Of a DNA stretch of 64,000 nt, positions 1 to 8,736 are shown piece after piece. The notes beneath the pieces were generated by a model, which saw only the letters and a program-made list of their open reading frames with translations, was not told the origin of the DNA and ran no database searches. The stretch is from Lentzea aerocolonigenes. GTDB taxonomy: Bacteria; Actinomycetota; Actinomycetes; Mycobacteriales; Pseudonocardiaceae. The stretch lies in contig NZ_BBOJ01000003.1 in NCBI RefSeq assembly GCF_000974445.1, positions 406,266-470,265 of the forward strand, written 5' to 3'. Position 1 is the stretch's first letter. Each line of letters opens with the position of its first letter. The position numbers and the translations under genes are program-made.

Positions 1-796
1 GGCAGATCAACGTCAGCCTGCCGGGTTCGCGTTCCGGGTCGAGCTTCGCGCACAGTGCGACGACGTCCTCCGGCAGGGCGTTCGGGCCGATCTTGCACCC
101 GACGGGGTTGTCGATGCCGGAGAGGAAAGCGACGTGCCCGCCGCCGGGGTCGCGGGTGCGCTCGCCGATCCACGGGAAGTGCGTGGACGCCAGGTACGAG
201 CTGCCGGTGCGCGGATCCGTGCGGACCAGGGCCTCCTCGTAGTCCAGCAGCAAGGCCTCGTGGCTGACCCACATGCCGTGCAGCTCCCTCATCACCGCAC
301 GGGCCGTGTGGTAGGCGGTGACCATGCGCCGGGCGTCCGGAACCCGCAGTGCCGCAACGGGATGCGGGCTGTTCACCGCGAGCCCGCGGAAGGTCGGCAC
401 CACCTGGCCGTCGACGATCTCCGTCGGTTCCGAGCGCGGTTTCGCGAACTGCCCCGCCAGCCGTCCGATCGTGAGCACCGGGACGTCCAGCGCGCGGCTG
501 ATCCGCTCCGCCAGCGCGCCCAGGATCCTGTCCTTTGCCAGCGCGCCCCGGCGTGCGGCGACACCGAACGGTTCGGCGCAGTCGCCTCCCTGCACCACGT
601 ACGCCCTGCTTCCGGCCACCTCGGCGAGCGCGTTGCGAACCGCGCGGACGTCCTCGGGCGTGGTGAGCGGCGGCGCGCTCGCCAGCTGCAACCGGGCGCG
701 GGCGAGCTCGCACGAGTCGGGCCAGTCCGGCTGGTGTGCCGCGGGTTTGTCGCGCCAGACCGCCGGGTCCCACGACGTCCGGGTGGCCGCGGTCAC
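1..796 (-). CDS. Class II DAHP synthase, N-terminal part (cut by window edge)
   Basis: Condenses phosphoenolpyruvate and erythrose 4-phosphate, the first shikimate-pathway step. The reverse strand reads open from a GTG at 796 to the window edge, giving about 265 residues. The class II hallmarks VVQGGDCAEPF (near residue 62) and GCKIGP (near residue 235) are visible. The start overlaps the stop of the upstream lyase as GTGA, so the two are probably translationally coupled. Family members are about 390-460 aa, so roughly the C-terminal third lies outside. A dedicated DAHP synthase inside a gene cluster usually boosts chorismate supply, which fits the aminodeoxychorismate synthase at 4950. The family call is firm; the pathway role is inferred. 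Confidence 0.9.
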   Translation of the reverse strand, partial: MTAATRTSWDPAVWRDKPAAHQPDWPDSCELARARLQLASAPPLTTPEDVRAVRNALAEVAGSRAYVVQGGDCAEPFGVAARRGALAKDRILGALAERISRALDVPVLTIGRLAGQFAKPRSEPTEIVDGQVVPTFRGLAVNSPHPVAALRVPDARRMVTAYHTARAVMRELHGMWVSHEALLLDYEEALVRTDPRTGSSYLASTHFPWIGERTRDPGGGHVAFLSGIDNPVGCKIGPNALPEDVVALCAKLDPEREPGRLTLIC

Positions 797-2124
797 CGGG
801 CGTCCAGCACGCGCTGCACGAGGTCGGCGGCCGCACCGAGGTAGTCCGCGGGGTCGCACAGGCCTTCCAGCGCCGCCGGTGGTGTTCCGCCGCCGCGGGC
901 TGCGGCGGCGATCGTGCGCATCGCCTCGGCCTTTCCCAGCTGTGGCGTCAGATGCGCGGACAGCCGTTCGGCCACGATCGTCCAGCCCGTGATCTCCAGG
1001 TTGGTCCGCATCCGTTCGGGGTGGACGCGCAGACCGGTGACCAGTTCCGCCGCCGTGTGCGCAGCACCTCCCGCCAGCCGCAGGCACTCGCGCAACGGCT
1101 GCCATTCCGCGTGCCAGGTCCCGGCGGGCCGCTCGTCCTCGGCGAGCAGGCAGTGGGCGAGGGTCGACGCGAGACCGGGTGTCTGGAGCGCCGCGGACCG
1201 GATCAGCGTGGCGAGGCTGGGATTCTGCTTCTGCGGCATCGCGGACGACACGCCCTTGCCGTCCGCGGTGGACTCGCTGAGCTCGGCGATCTCGGTGCGG
1301 CACAACGACTGCACGTCGACGGCGATCTTGCCGAGCGCGCCGGTGACCAGCGTGCACCACGCGGCGGTGTCGACGATCGGCGTCCGCAGCACGTGCCACG
1401 GCACCACGGGCTCGGCCAGCCCCAGCTCGTCGGCATAGGCGGTGATGAGGTTCGCGGTGTAGTCCGCGGGCAGCCGGTCGAAGTGCGGCCGGGCGTGCTC
1501 CAGGTAGGCCGCCATGGTCCCGGCGGCGCCACCGATCTGCACGGGCAGTCCACTGTGGACCAAATCCCGCGCCCGGACGTCCGCCTGCCGCACCAGGTGC
1601 AGCCAGCCCGCCGCCTTCAGCCCGAACGTCGTGGGCACGGCGTGCTGGGTGAGCGTGCGGCCGGCCATGACGGTGTCCCGGTGCCGTTCCGCCAGGTCCT
1701 CCAGCGCGCTGACCACCGCGGCGAGGTCCCGCCGGACGTGGGTCACGACCTGCGCGACGACCAGGCAGCAGGCGGTGTCGAGGACGTCCTGGCTGGTCGA
1801 GCCGCGGTGGACGTACTCGGCGGCGGCGGGGTCGATCGCGGCGACGCGCGCGGTGAGGTCCTCGACCACCGCGACGACCGGGTTCGCCGCTCCCCGCGAC
1901 CGCGCGGCGATCGAGGCGATGTCGAGGCAGGCGTCGCGGGCGACCATGGTGATGACCTCGGCAGCCGGGGCGGGAACGGTGCCGACCCTGGCCTGGGCGC
2001 GGGCGAGTCCGGCCTCGGCCTCGCACATGGCCCGCAGCCAGGCGTCGTCGGAGGTCATCGCCTCGACCCGGGTGGTGGCGCGGACCGGGGAGAGGAGTCC
2101 GGTGTCGCGCAGGGTGTGAATCAC
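793..2124 (-). CDS. Fumarase/aspartase-superfamily lyase, candidate nitrosuccinate lyase (CreD-like)
   Basis: A 443-aa protein with the superfamily signature GSSAMPQKQNP (near residues 289-299) and the TSQD motif of the active site. GTG start at 2124 with an AGGAGG ribosome site at 2130-2135. By general similarity it sits with 3-carboxymuconate cycloisomerase/adenylosuccinate lyase-like proteins, the group that includes CreD, which splits nitrosuccinate into fumarate and nitrous acid. It lies 28 bases downstream of a CreE-like flavoprotein on the same strand, the usual pairing of that pathway. The superfamily is certain. The CreD function is inferred from context; a cycloisomerase of aromatic catabolism is the main alternative, but no other protocatechuate genes are nearby. 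Confidence 0.8.
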   Translation of the reverse strand: MIHTLRDTGLLSPVRATTRVEAMTSDDAWLRAMCEAEAGLARAQARVGTVPAPAAEVITMVARDACLDIASIAARSRGAANPVVAVVEDLTARVAAIDPAAAEYVHRGSTSQDVLDTACCLVVAQVVTHVRRDLAAVVSALEDLAERHRDTVMAGRTLTQHAVPTTFGLKAAGWLHLVRQADVRARDLVHSGLPVQIGGAAGTMAAYLEHARPHFDRLPADYTANLITAYADELGLAEPVVPWHVLRTPIVDTAAWCTLVTGALGKIAVDVQSLCRTEIAELSESTADGKGVSSAMPQKQNPSLATLIRSAALQTPGLASTLAHCLLAEDERPAGTWHAEWQPLRECLRLAGGAAHTAAELVTGLRVHPERMRTNLEITGWTIVAERLSAHLTPQLGKAEAMRTIAAAARGGGTPPAALEGLCDPADYLGAAADLVQRVLDAR

Positions 2125-2152
2125 GTCGTCCTCCTGGGGTGGTGGCGCAAGG

Positions 2153-4084
2153 TCACATCGCCCTCCTCACGTCCTCACGCACCCGCCCAGGCACCCGCCG
2201 CACGCCCAGCGCCGCCCGCGCGATCGCGTCCGCATCGCTGACGGTCGCCGAAGCCGAGCAAGGCCGAATCCCGACGGCGGTCGCCCAGTGCACCGACTCG
2301 GTCGGCACCCCCAACGCGTACAGCCCGGCGTTCGGCACGCCGTCCGCGGCGATCACCCGAGCAGGCCTCGGCGTCACGTCCAGCCCGCCCGTCTCCAGCA
2401 CGCCGCCTTCCCCGTCGGGCACCCGGTGCGGCCTGCACCGTCCGGCGGCGAGCAGGTTCCGGAGCAGTTCGTCGGACGTGGTGCGGACATCCGGTGTGGG
2501 CATGCGCGCGTCGATCACCGCGGAGACCGGCAGCGGCTCGGCCAGCAGGTCGGCGACCGCGAGGAACGTGCCCTCGCCCGGCTCGACTCGAGTGCCGGGG
2601 CCGAGGACGTCCAGCACGCCGGCGGAGATCAGGGCCGCCATCTCCTCGATCCGCCGGGCGGGCGGGCCGATCGACAGGAACGCGTTGAGCGGGCTGAACC
2701 AGCGCTCCAGGTCGTCGCGGTGGGAGCGGCCGTGCAGGCCGCCGTGGTCGACGACCGCGCGGATCTCGTTGCGCAGGTCGCGCAGGACGTCGAGGGCCGC
2801 CTTGACCGGTCCGCGCACGTTGCCCTGCGCCGCCCTGGCCACGTCCTCGCGCAGGTGGCGCAGCAGCCAGGGGCGGAACTCGTCCAGCGAGCCGAAGACG
2901 CGGTCCAGCGGCTGCTCGATCCGCGTCCAGTCCCAGCGCGACTCCCCCGGAACGGAGTACTCGTCCAGCAGTGCCGCCTCCTCACCCGAAGGACACGCCC
3001 GGTACCGGGCGGAGAACCGAGCCACACCAAGGGGTTCCAGGCGTGACGCCAGCAAGGTCGCGTAGTAGACCGTCTCGACCTCCTTCGCGATCAACGGCCA
3101 CAGGTGCGCGCGGAAGTCGACCGGCGCGGACCGCAACGCGCGCACCACGTCCTCGGTCAGCACAGCCGCCTGATGACGGCCGTGGGCGCCCTTCTGGTTC
3201 TCACCGCGAGCGTGCAGCGGCACGCCTCGCCGCGACCCCGCGTACAGCTGGGGCTCGTCGCCGGAAGGGACGTACGCGAGAACGCCGTCGCGGCGCTCGA
3301 ACCGGCCGCCGCGGCCCGTGGTCAGGACGGCGAGGTGGTCGAAGAAGTTCAGGCCCAGGCCGAGCAACAACGTGGGCTCGCCCGGTTCGATCAGGGTGAG
3401 GTCGGCGTCGGCGGGGTTGCCCGGCGGCACGTACCGCAGGCCGTGGGTCGCGGCGAACTCGCCGAACGAACGCTCCCGCGCTCCCGGCCGGGCCGGCAGA
3501 TGGCCCTGTGCCAGGACAACCGCGTCGAGGTCGCCGAGCACCTCTCCGTCGGCCAGCCGGACCTCACGCCCGGTCACGTCCACCGCACGCTGCCGGTGGT
3601 GCACGATCCGCACGCCCGCGGGCGCGTTCCGAACCACCTCCCCCAACGCCCACACGAGGTAATGCCCGTAGAACGCCCGCGTGGGGTAGGAATCGGGTCC
3701 CAGACGCCTGGCCTCGGCCCGGATCGTGGCGTCCCAGTCGTGGCTCGCCGTCGACGCGACGGAGCGCGACCACTCGTACAGCGAGGGGCCGCGCCGGACC
3801 GGACCTTCCATCGGCACGCTGTCATCAGGGAAAACCGTGACCTGCGAACACACCGTGTTCATCAGGAAACCGGCGGGTTGCCGCGTCTTCCACACAGATC
3901 CACAACCGTGCTCCGCGGGATCCACGACGTGCACCACGAGCTCATCGCCCAGAACGAGCGGCGCCCAATTGGAACACGTTCTTTCCAGCACCGAGAGCCC
4001 TCTGGGCCCCATTCCGATGACCGCAATGCTGTATTTGGTGAGAATGGATTTACCAACTTCCGGAACAAGACCCCGAACGGTCAC
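2153..4084 (-). CDS. FAD/NAD(P)-binding monooxygenase, candidate CreE-like aspartate N-oxygenase
   Basis: About 643 aa. A Rossmann FAD motif, IAVIGMGPRGLSVLER, lies near the N-terminus; the body resembles the NAD_binding_9 group of FAD/NAD(P)-binding proteins (for example VVLAQGHLPARPGARE). CreE and its relatives FzmM and AlnM are of this type and size and oxidise L-aspartate to nitrosuccinate. The frame stays open upstream to 4363, but protein-like sequence begins just before the FAD motif, so I chose the GTG at 4084; no strong ribosome site is visible. It is the first gene of a minus-strand operon with the lyase and DAHP synthase, divergent from the pab operon across about 200 bases that must hold both promoters. 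Function rests on recognised family resemblance plus pairing. Confidence 0.72.
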   Translation of the reverse strand: MTVRGLVPEVGKSILTKYSIAVIGMGPRGLSVLERTCSNWAPLVLGDELVVHVVDPAEHGCGSVWKTRQPAGFLMNTVCSQVTVFPDDSVPMEGPVRRGPSLYEWSRSVASTASHDWDATIRAEARRLGPDSYPTRAFYGHYLVWALGEVVRNAPAGVRIVHHRQRAVDVTGREVRLADGEVLGDLDAVVLAQGHLPARPGARERSFGEFAATHGLRYVPPGNPADADLTLIEPGEPTLLLGLGLNFFDHLAVLTTGRGGRFERRDGVLAYVPSGDEPQLYAGSRRGVPLHARGENQKGAHGRHQAAVLTEDVVRALRSAPVDFRAHLWPLIAKEVETVYYATLLASRLEPLGVARFSARYRACPSGEEAALLDEYSVPGESRWDWTRIEQPLDRVFGSLDEFRPWLLRHLREDVARAAQGNVRGPVKAALDVLRDLRNEIRAVVDHGGLHGRSHRDDLERWFSPLNAFLSIGPPARRIEEMAALISAGVLDVLGPGTRVEPGEGTFLAVADLLAEPLPVSAVIDARMPTPDVRTTSDELLRNLLAAGRCRPHRVPDGEGGVLETGGLDVTPRPARVIAADGVPNAGLYALGVPTESVHWATAVGIRPCSASATVSDADAIARAALGVRRVPGRVREDVRRAM

Positions 4085-4289
4085 CTGAACGGCACCAGGG
4101 GCTACTACTGAGCGTGTGCGCCAGCACGCGGGCTGCCGATACTCCGCCCGGCGATGTGTGATCCACGTGAGGTTAGCGCTCACAGAATCAGTTGAACCCG
4201 CCTGCGCACACGCCCGTATGAATCCATGTGCGCGCTTTTCGGTGACACCGAACGGAGCAGCCGTCGCGCAAGTGGAGGCAGTCGATCCA

Positions 4290-4916
4290 ATGCCCGGGGA
4301 AAACGAAGGTGTCGTCATCAGCGCACACCGGGTGCGACCGGGCAGGATGGCGAGTTTCACCACGTCGGTAAAGGGACTGCTCAGCGCGGCTGCCAGATCA
4401 CAGGGCTATCTCGACGGCAGAATGGAGAAAGCATCGGGTGATTCGGGTGACTGGCTGGTCATCTGCTGGTTCGACAGCGCGGAGAGCGCGGGCGAGTGGG
4501 CCCGGTCGCGATCTCACGCCACCTGGCGCGAGTACGTGGGACGCTTCGCCACCCGAGTTGAACCGCCGGCGCAGGCACCGCCGGCCGCCGGGCCGCCGAA
4601 GCCCCCACCTCGCTGGAAGACCGCACTGGTCACGTTGGTCGCTGTCTTCCCCGCGGTCCTGCTGGTCAACGTCACCGTCATCCCGCGCGTCACCGGCCTG
4701 CCGCTCCTGGCGCGCACGCTGGTCCTCTGCGTGTGCGTGACGGGGCTGATGACCTGGGTGCTCATGCCGCAGGTGATGAAGGTGCTCGGCCCGTGGCTGC
4801 GCAGAGGCACCGCGGCGGCGCCACCCGCTCCCCGGCCCGAAGTCGATCCCGCTCCAGCGAAGGCATCCACCTCGATCCCGTCCACCACGACCTGGCGCGG
4901 CCTCCAGCCACCCTGA
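4290..4916 (+). CDS. Monooxygenase-like (ABM-fold) protein with two membrane helices
   Basis: About 208 aa. The N-terminal ~95 residues look like an antibiotic-biosynthesis-monooxygenase/ferredoxin-like domain (VVISAHRVRPGRMASF, then WLVICWFDSAESAGEWARS). A Pro-rich linker is followed by two hydrophobic segments (around residues 109-130 and 137-165) and a Pro/Ala-rich tail, so the domain is probably tethered to the membrane. The ATG at 4290 has GGAGG at 4274-4278; the frame is open upstream but without a better start. It heads the operon containing the ADC synthase. ABM folds occur in quinone monooxygenases and in non-catalytic sensors; the role here is unknown. Confidence 0.65.
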   Translation: MPGENEGVVISAHRVRPGRMASFTTSVKGLLSAAARSQGYLDGRMEKASGDSGDWLVICWFDSAESAGEWARSRSHATWREYVGRFATRVEPPAQAPPAAGPPKPPPRWKTALVTLVAVFPAVLLVNVTVIPRVTGLPLLARTLVLCVCVTGLMTWVLMPQVMKVLGPWLRRGTAAAPPAPRPEVDPAPAKASTSIPSTTTWRGLQPP

Positions 4917-4949
4917 CCCGTCGCCGCCGACCCCCTCGGAGCGTATTCA

Positions 4950-7136
4950 GTGCGGACCCTCCTGATCGACAACCACGACTCGTACACCTACAACCTGTTC
5001 CACCTCGTCGCGAGCGTGAACGGGGAAGACCCCCTGGTGCTGAGCAACGACGACCCGGCGCTCGGCAGGGTGTCGTTCGACGACGTGGACAACGTGGTGA
5101 TCTCCCCCGGCCCCGGACGGCCGGGCAGGAGCCGGGACCTCGCCGGGTCGATCAGGTTCCTGGACCAGGACGTGCTGCCGGTGCTCGGCGTCTGCCTGGG
5201 TCATCAGGGGCTCGGGTTCCTGGCGGGCGCACGGATCGCGCTGGCTCCGCAGGCACGCCACGGCCACCCGACCGCCGTCACGCACAACGGCCGTGACCTG
5301 TTCGAGGGCATCCCGCAGGGGTTCACGGCGGTGCGCTACCACTCGTTGCACGTGCCCGAACCCCTGCCGCCGGACCTGGAGGCCACGGCCTGGGCGGAGG
5401 ACGGCGTGCTGATGGGGCTGCGGCACCGGTCGCGGCCGCACTGGGGAGTGCAGTTCCACCCCGAGTCGATCCTCACCGAGCACGGAACGCGGCTGCTCGC
5501 GAACTTCCGCGCACTGTCCGAAAAGGCCAGACCGTCGATCACCGTGCGCGCTCCCCGCGAGCCTGCGGACGTCGAAGTTCGCGTCCAGCCCACAAGTCAC
5601 CGGTTGCACACCGCCGTGTACCGCGGGGTCGTCGATCCCGAGCAGGTCTTCACGGAACTGCACTCGGCGTCGGAACGCGCGTTCTGGCTGGACGGCGCCG
5701 GTGCGGGCGAACGCGGGGCGCGGTTCTCCTACCTCGGCGACGACACCGGCCCGCTCGCCGAGTACTGCAGCTACGACGTGCGCGCGGGCGTGGTGACGGT
5801 GGAACGCGCGGGCCGACCGGCGATGAGGCTGCGCGAGGACGTCTTCACCTACCTGCGGCGCGGTCTGGCCGATCGAGCGCACTCCCAGCCGGACCTCCCG
5901 TTCGACTTCACCTGCGGCTGGGTCGGTTACTTCGGCTACGAGCTCAAGGCGGCGCTCGGCGGTCGTGCCGCCCACCGCAGCAGCACGCCGGACGCGGCCT
6001 GGCTGTTCGCCGACCGCGTGATCGTCATCGACCACCAGGAGCAGACGGCACACCTGCTGTGCCTGGCCGAGGACACGCCGTGCGCCCGTGACGAGGCCGC
6101 GGGCTGGCTCGACTCGACGCTCGCCTTCCTCTCCTCGCTGTCGGCGCACGAGGCACCGCACGTCCGGTGGTGGCCGGAGGAGGAAGACGCCGTGGAGATC
6201 ACCGAGCGCTGGCTGCTGCGCGAGGCGGAGGACTACCGCCTGGACGTCGTCGCCTGCCAGGAACAACTGCGCTCCGGCGAGAGCTACGAGATCTGCCTGA
6301 CCACCGCCGTGGAGCTGCCCGCGACGTGCGAGTCCGCGGACTACTACCGCGTGCTGCGCCGGGTGAATCCCGCGCCGTACTCCGCGTACCTGCGCTTCGG
6401 CGAGGTGGACGTGGCCAGCTCCTCGCCCGAGCGGTTCCTGCGCGTCGGCGCCGACGGCGTGGTCCAGGCCGAGCCGATCAAGGGCACCGCCGCCCGCGGT
6501 CAGACCCCGGAACAGGACGCCGCACTGCGCGACGCGCTCGCCGAGGACCCGAAGACCCGCGCCGAGAACCTGATGATCGTCGACCTCCTGCGCAACGACC
6601 TCGGCCGCGTGTGCCAGGTCGGCACGGTGCACGTGCCGGAACTGATGGGGACGCGCACCTACCGGACCGTGCACCAGCTCGTGTCGACGGTGCGCGGCGA
6701 CCTCAAGCCGGGCCTCGACGCGCTGGACGTGGTGCGGGCGTGCTTCCCCGGCGGGTCGATGACCGGAGCGCCCAAGGAACGCACGATGGAGATCATCGAC
6801 GACCTGGAGCCGAGCGCCAGGGGCGTGTACTCCGGCGCGCTGGGTTACTTGAGCTGCAACGGATCCGCGGACCTGAGCATCGTCATCCGGACCGCGGTCT
6901 TCTCGTCCGGACGGGTGCGCATCGGCGCGGGCGGGGCGGTCGTGCTCGACTCCGATCCGGACGGCGAGTACCAGGAGATGCTGCTGAAGCTGGCCGCGCC
7001 GATGCGGGCGTACTGGAGCTCGGGCGCGCACCGTCCGGCCGCGGTGCTGTCCGCCGAGCCGCGTCTGCACCGGCGGGGCAGGCACCGCAGGCGTCGCCGC
7101 GCCACCACCTTCGGCGCAGAGGTGGAGGCGGGCTGA
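4950..7136 (+). CDS. pabAB: Fused aminodeoxychorismate synthase (PabA-PabB)
   Basis: Makes 4-amino-4-deoxychorismate from chorismate and glutamine. Residues 1-190 are the glutamine amidotransferase domain, with nucleophile Cys82 in GVCLGHQG and His170/Glu172 in VQFHPES. The rest is the chorismate-binding PabB domain, with PIKGT centred on Lys511. That Lys distinguishes ADC synthase from anthranilate synthase, which has PIAGT. The late motif FPGGSMTGAPK is intact. GTG start with GGAG about 9 bases upstream. Fused PabAB is typical of actinobacterial secondary metabolism (candicidin, chloramphenicol, pristinamycin). With the ADC-lyase-like gene at 11503 it should give p-aminobenzoate. The stop is fused to the next start as TGATG. 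Confidence 0.95.
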   Translation: MRTLLIDNHDSYTYNLFHLVASVNGEDPLVLSNDDPALGRVSFDDVDNVVISPGPGRPGRSRDLAGSIRFLDQDVLPVLGVCLGHQGLGFLAGARIALAPQARHGHPTAVTHNGRDLFEGIPQGFTAVRYHSLHVPEPLPPDLEATAWAEDGVLMGLRHRSRPHWGVQFHPESILTEHGTRLLANFRALSEKARPSITVRAPREPADVEVRVQPTSHRLHTAVYRGVVDPEQVFTELHSASERAFWLDGAGAGERGARFSYLGDDTGPLAEYCSYDVRAGVVTVERAGRPAMRLREDVFTYLRRGLADRAHSQPDLPFDFTCGWVGYFGYELKAALGGRAAHRSSTPDAAWLFADRVIVIDHQEQTAHLLCLAEDTPCARDEAAGWLDSTLAFLSSLSAHEAPHVRWWPEEEDAVEITERWLLREAEDYRLDVVACQEQLRSGESYEICLTTAVELPATCESADYYRVLRRVNPAPYSAYLRFGEVDVASSSPERFLRVGADGVVQAEPIKGTAARGQTPEQDAALRDALAEDPKTRAENLMIVDLLRNDLGRVCQVGTVHVPELMGTRTYRTVHQLVSTVRGDLKPGLDALDVVRACFPGGSMTGAPKERTMEIIDDLEPSARGVYSGALGYLSCNGSADLSIVIRTAVFSSGRVRIGAGGAVVLDSDPDGEYQEMLLKLAAPMRAYWSSGAHRPAAVLSAEPRLHRRGRHRRRRRATTFGAEVEAG

Positions 7137-7258
7137 TGAACCGGACCCGCACAACGGTGCTCGCCACGACGGCCCAGGGGCAGCTGATGAACCGGACCTG
7201 CAACACGGGCCGCCACCACCCGGCCCCGTTCAGCCCGGCGGCGGAGGCGTCCAGATGA
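7136..7258 (+). CDS. Miniature 40-codon ORF between pabAB and the ligase gene
   Basis: It starts at an ATG overlapping the pabAB stop (TGATG) and ends in a TGA overlapping the next ATG (ATGA at 7255-7258), so a ribosome could pass through all three frames. The 40-aa product resembles no family I know. It contains an exact 16-base direct repeat of its own start region, GCTGATGAACCGGACC, at 7132-7147 and 7183-7198, 51 bases apart and in frame. The downstream ligase start is a looser third copy. It looks like a duplicated junction rather than an evolved gene; translation is plausible, function doubtful. Confidence 0.4.
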   Translation: MNRTRTTVLATTAQGQLMNRTCNTGRHHPAPFSPAAEASR

Positions 7259-8718
7259 CCCGAACGTCCAACGCCTCCGCCGCCCTCTCCCGGCACGCCG
7301 ACCGCGCCGGCTGGTCCTCCCGTCCCGCCTACCTGGTGGGCGACGAGACCTGGACCCACGGCCAGATCCACGACCTGGCCGCCCGAGCCGCCGGCGTCCT
7401 GCACGACCGCGGCATCGCCCGCGGCGACCACGTGCTGCTCGCTGCCCCGGACGGCGTCGCGTGGGTCGTCGCCTTCCTCGCGATCACCCGTCTCGGCGCG
7501 GTGGCCGTGCTGGTGAACCCGGAGCTCACCGAGGCAGATCACCAGCTCCTCCAGACCGACTGCGGCGCCAGGGCCTGCATCACCGACGAAGCCCTCGAAC
7601 AACGCTTCGAAGGCACGTGGATCGACGTCGACCACCTGCTCGACCAGGCCTGGACGACCTCGGCCGGTCCCGTCGCCGACGTGACCCCGGACAGTCCCCT
7701 CTACGTGCAGTACACGTCCGGCACGACCGGCCAGCCGAAGGGCGTGGTCCACGCGCACAAGGACCTCGCCCTGTACGGCGCGTCGGTCGGGCGTGACGTC
7801 CTGCGCATCGGCATCGGCGACATCGCGCTGTCGGTGTCGAAGATGTTCTGGGCCTACGGTTTCGGCAACGCGCTGGCGTTCCCGCTGCACTCCGGTTCGT
7901 CCGCAGTGCTCACCCCGCACCGGCCTGGCGCGGAGGAGATCGCCGGGCTCGTGGCCAGGCATCGGGTGAACCTGCTGTACTCCGTGCCCTCCTCCTACGC
8001 GGCACTGGTGTCCGCCGACGGCCGCGACGCGCTGAGGTCCCTGCGGGCCGCCATCTCGGCAGGCGAACCGCTGCCGGAGTCCCTCGGCGCACGCCTGCGT
8101 GACGAGCTGGGCGTCGAGACGCTCGAGCAGATCGGTTCCACCGAGGCCGGACACGCCTTCTGCGCCAACAGGATCGGCGACAACGTCCCCGGCACGCTCG
8201 GCCGTCCCGTGCCCGGCTGGGAGGTGCAGGTGCGAGACGAACAGGGCTTCCCGGCCGAGGACGGCGAGCTGTGGGTGCGCGGTCCGACGCTGTTCTCCCG
8301 CTACCTCAACCAGCCGGAGCTCACCAGAACCACCCTCGTCGACGGCTGGCTGACGACCCACGACCGCGTCCGTCACAACGACGACGGCACGCTCACCCAC
8401 CTCGGCCGCACCGACGACATGGAGATGGTCGGCGGGATCTCGTTGTCCCCCTTGGAGATCGAACGCGTGCTGGCCGCACATCCGCTGGTGCGCGAGGCCG
8501 CCGTGGCCGCGGTGCTCGACCACCACGACGCGTCCCGTCTGCGGGCGTTCGTGGTGCCCGCGCACACCACCCCGGGGCTGGAGGACGAGCTCATCACCTG
8601 GACCCGGTCCCACCTCCCCTCGTTCAAGGTTCCGCGCACCGTTCGGCTCGTCCAGAAACTCCCGAGGACCGCCACAGGCAAGCTGCGCCGGCACGTCGTG
8701 CGCACCGGATCCTGGTAA
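7255..8718 (+). CDS. Adenylate-forming ligase, benzoate-CoA-ligase-like
   Basis: A 487-aa ANL-superfamily enzyme that would activate an aryl acid as acyl-AMP and probably pass it to CoA. The P-loop is YTSGTTGQPKGVVH (near residues 151-164), followed by the aromatic-acid-like stretch KMFWAYGFGNALAFPL, the STEAGH motif, and the C-terminal LPRTATGK with the catalytic Lys. The layout is that of benzoate/4-hydroxybenzoate-CoA ligases, fitting p-aminobenzoate or a hydroxylated derivative as substrate. Its ATG overlaps the mini-ORF stop (ATGA). Family call is strong; the substrate is inferred from neighbours. Confidence 0.85.
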   Translation: MTRTSNASAALSRHADRAGWSSRPAYLVGDETWTHGQIHDLAARAAGVLHDRGIARGDHVLLAAPDGVAWVVAFLAITRLGAVAVLVNPELTEADHQLLQTDCGARACITDEALEQRFEGTWIDVDHLLDQAWTTSAGPVADVTPDSPLYVQYTSGTTGQPKGVVHAHKDLALYGASVGRDVLRIGIGDIALSVSKMFWAYGFGNALAFPLHSGSSAVLTPHRPGAEEIAGLVARHRVNLLYSVPSSYAALVSADGRDALRSLRAAISAGEPLPESLGARLRDELGVETLEQIGSTEAGHAFCANRIGDNVPGTLGRPVPGWEVQVRDEQGFPAEDGELWVRGPTLFSRYLNQPELTRTTLVDGWLTTHDRVRHNDDGTLTHLGRTDDMEMVGGISLSPLEIERVLAAHPLVREAAVAAVLDHHDASRLRAFVVPAHTTPGLEDELITWTRSHLPSFKVPRTVRLVQKLPRTATGKLRRHVVRTGSW

Positions 8719-8736
8719 CCCAGCAAGGAGCTTCCC

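Noticed and set aside
793..2124. Lyase as a 3-carboxy-cis,cis-muconate cycloisomerase of protocatechuate catabolism
   Set aside because: No pcaGH, pcaC, pcaD or pcaIJ relatives are nearby, and its partner is a CreE-like flavoprotein. Kept only as an alternative.
4950..7136. Anthranilate synthase or PhzE-type enzyme
   Set aside because: The Lys in PIKGT marks aminodeoxychorismate synthase, and an ADC-lyase-like gene is in the same operon.
4947..7154. Long minus-strand open frame opposite pabAB (and similar antisense frames opposite the AfsR-like, LuxR-type, rph and ligD genes)
   Set aside because: High GC at third positions opens antisense frames. These translate to Arg/Gly/His-rich sequence with no domains, while the opposite strand encodes complete known families.
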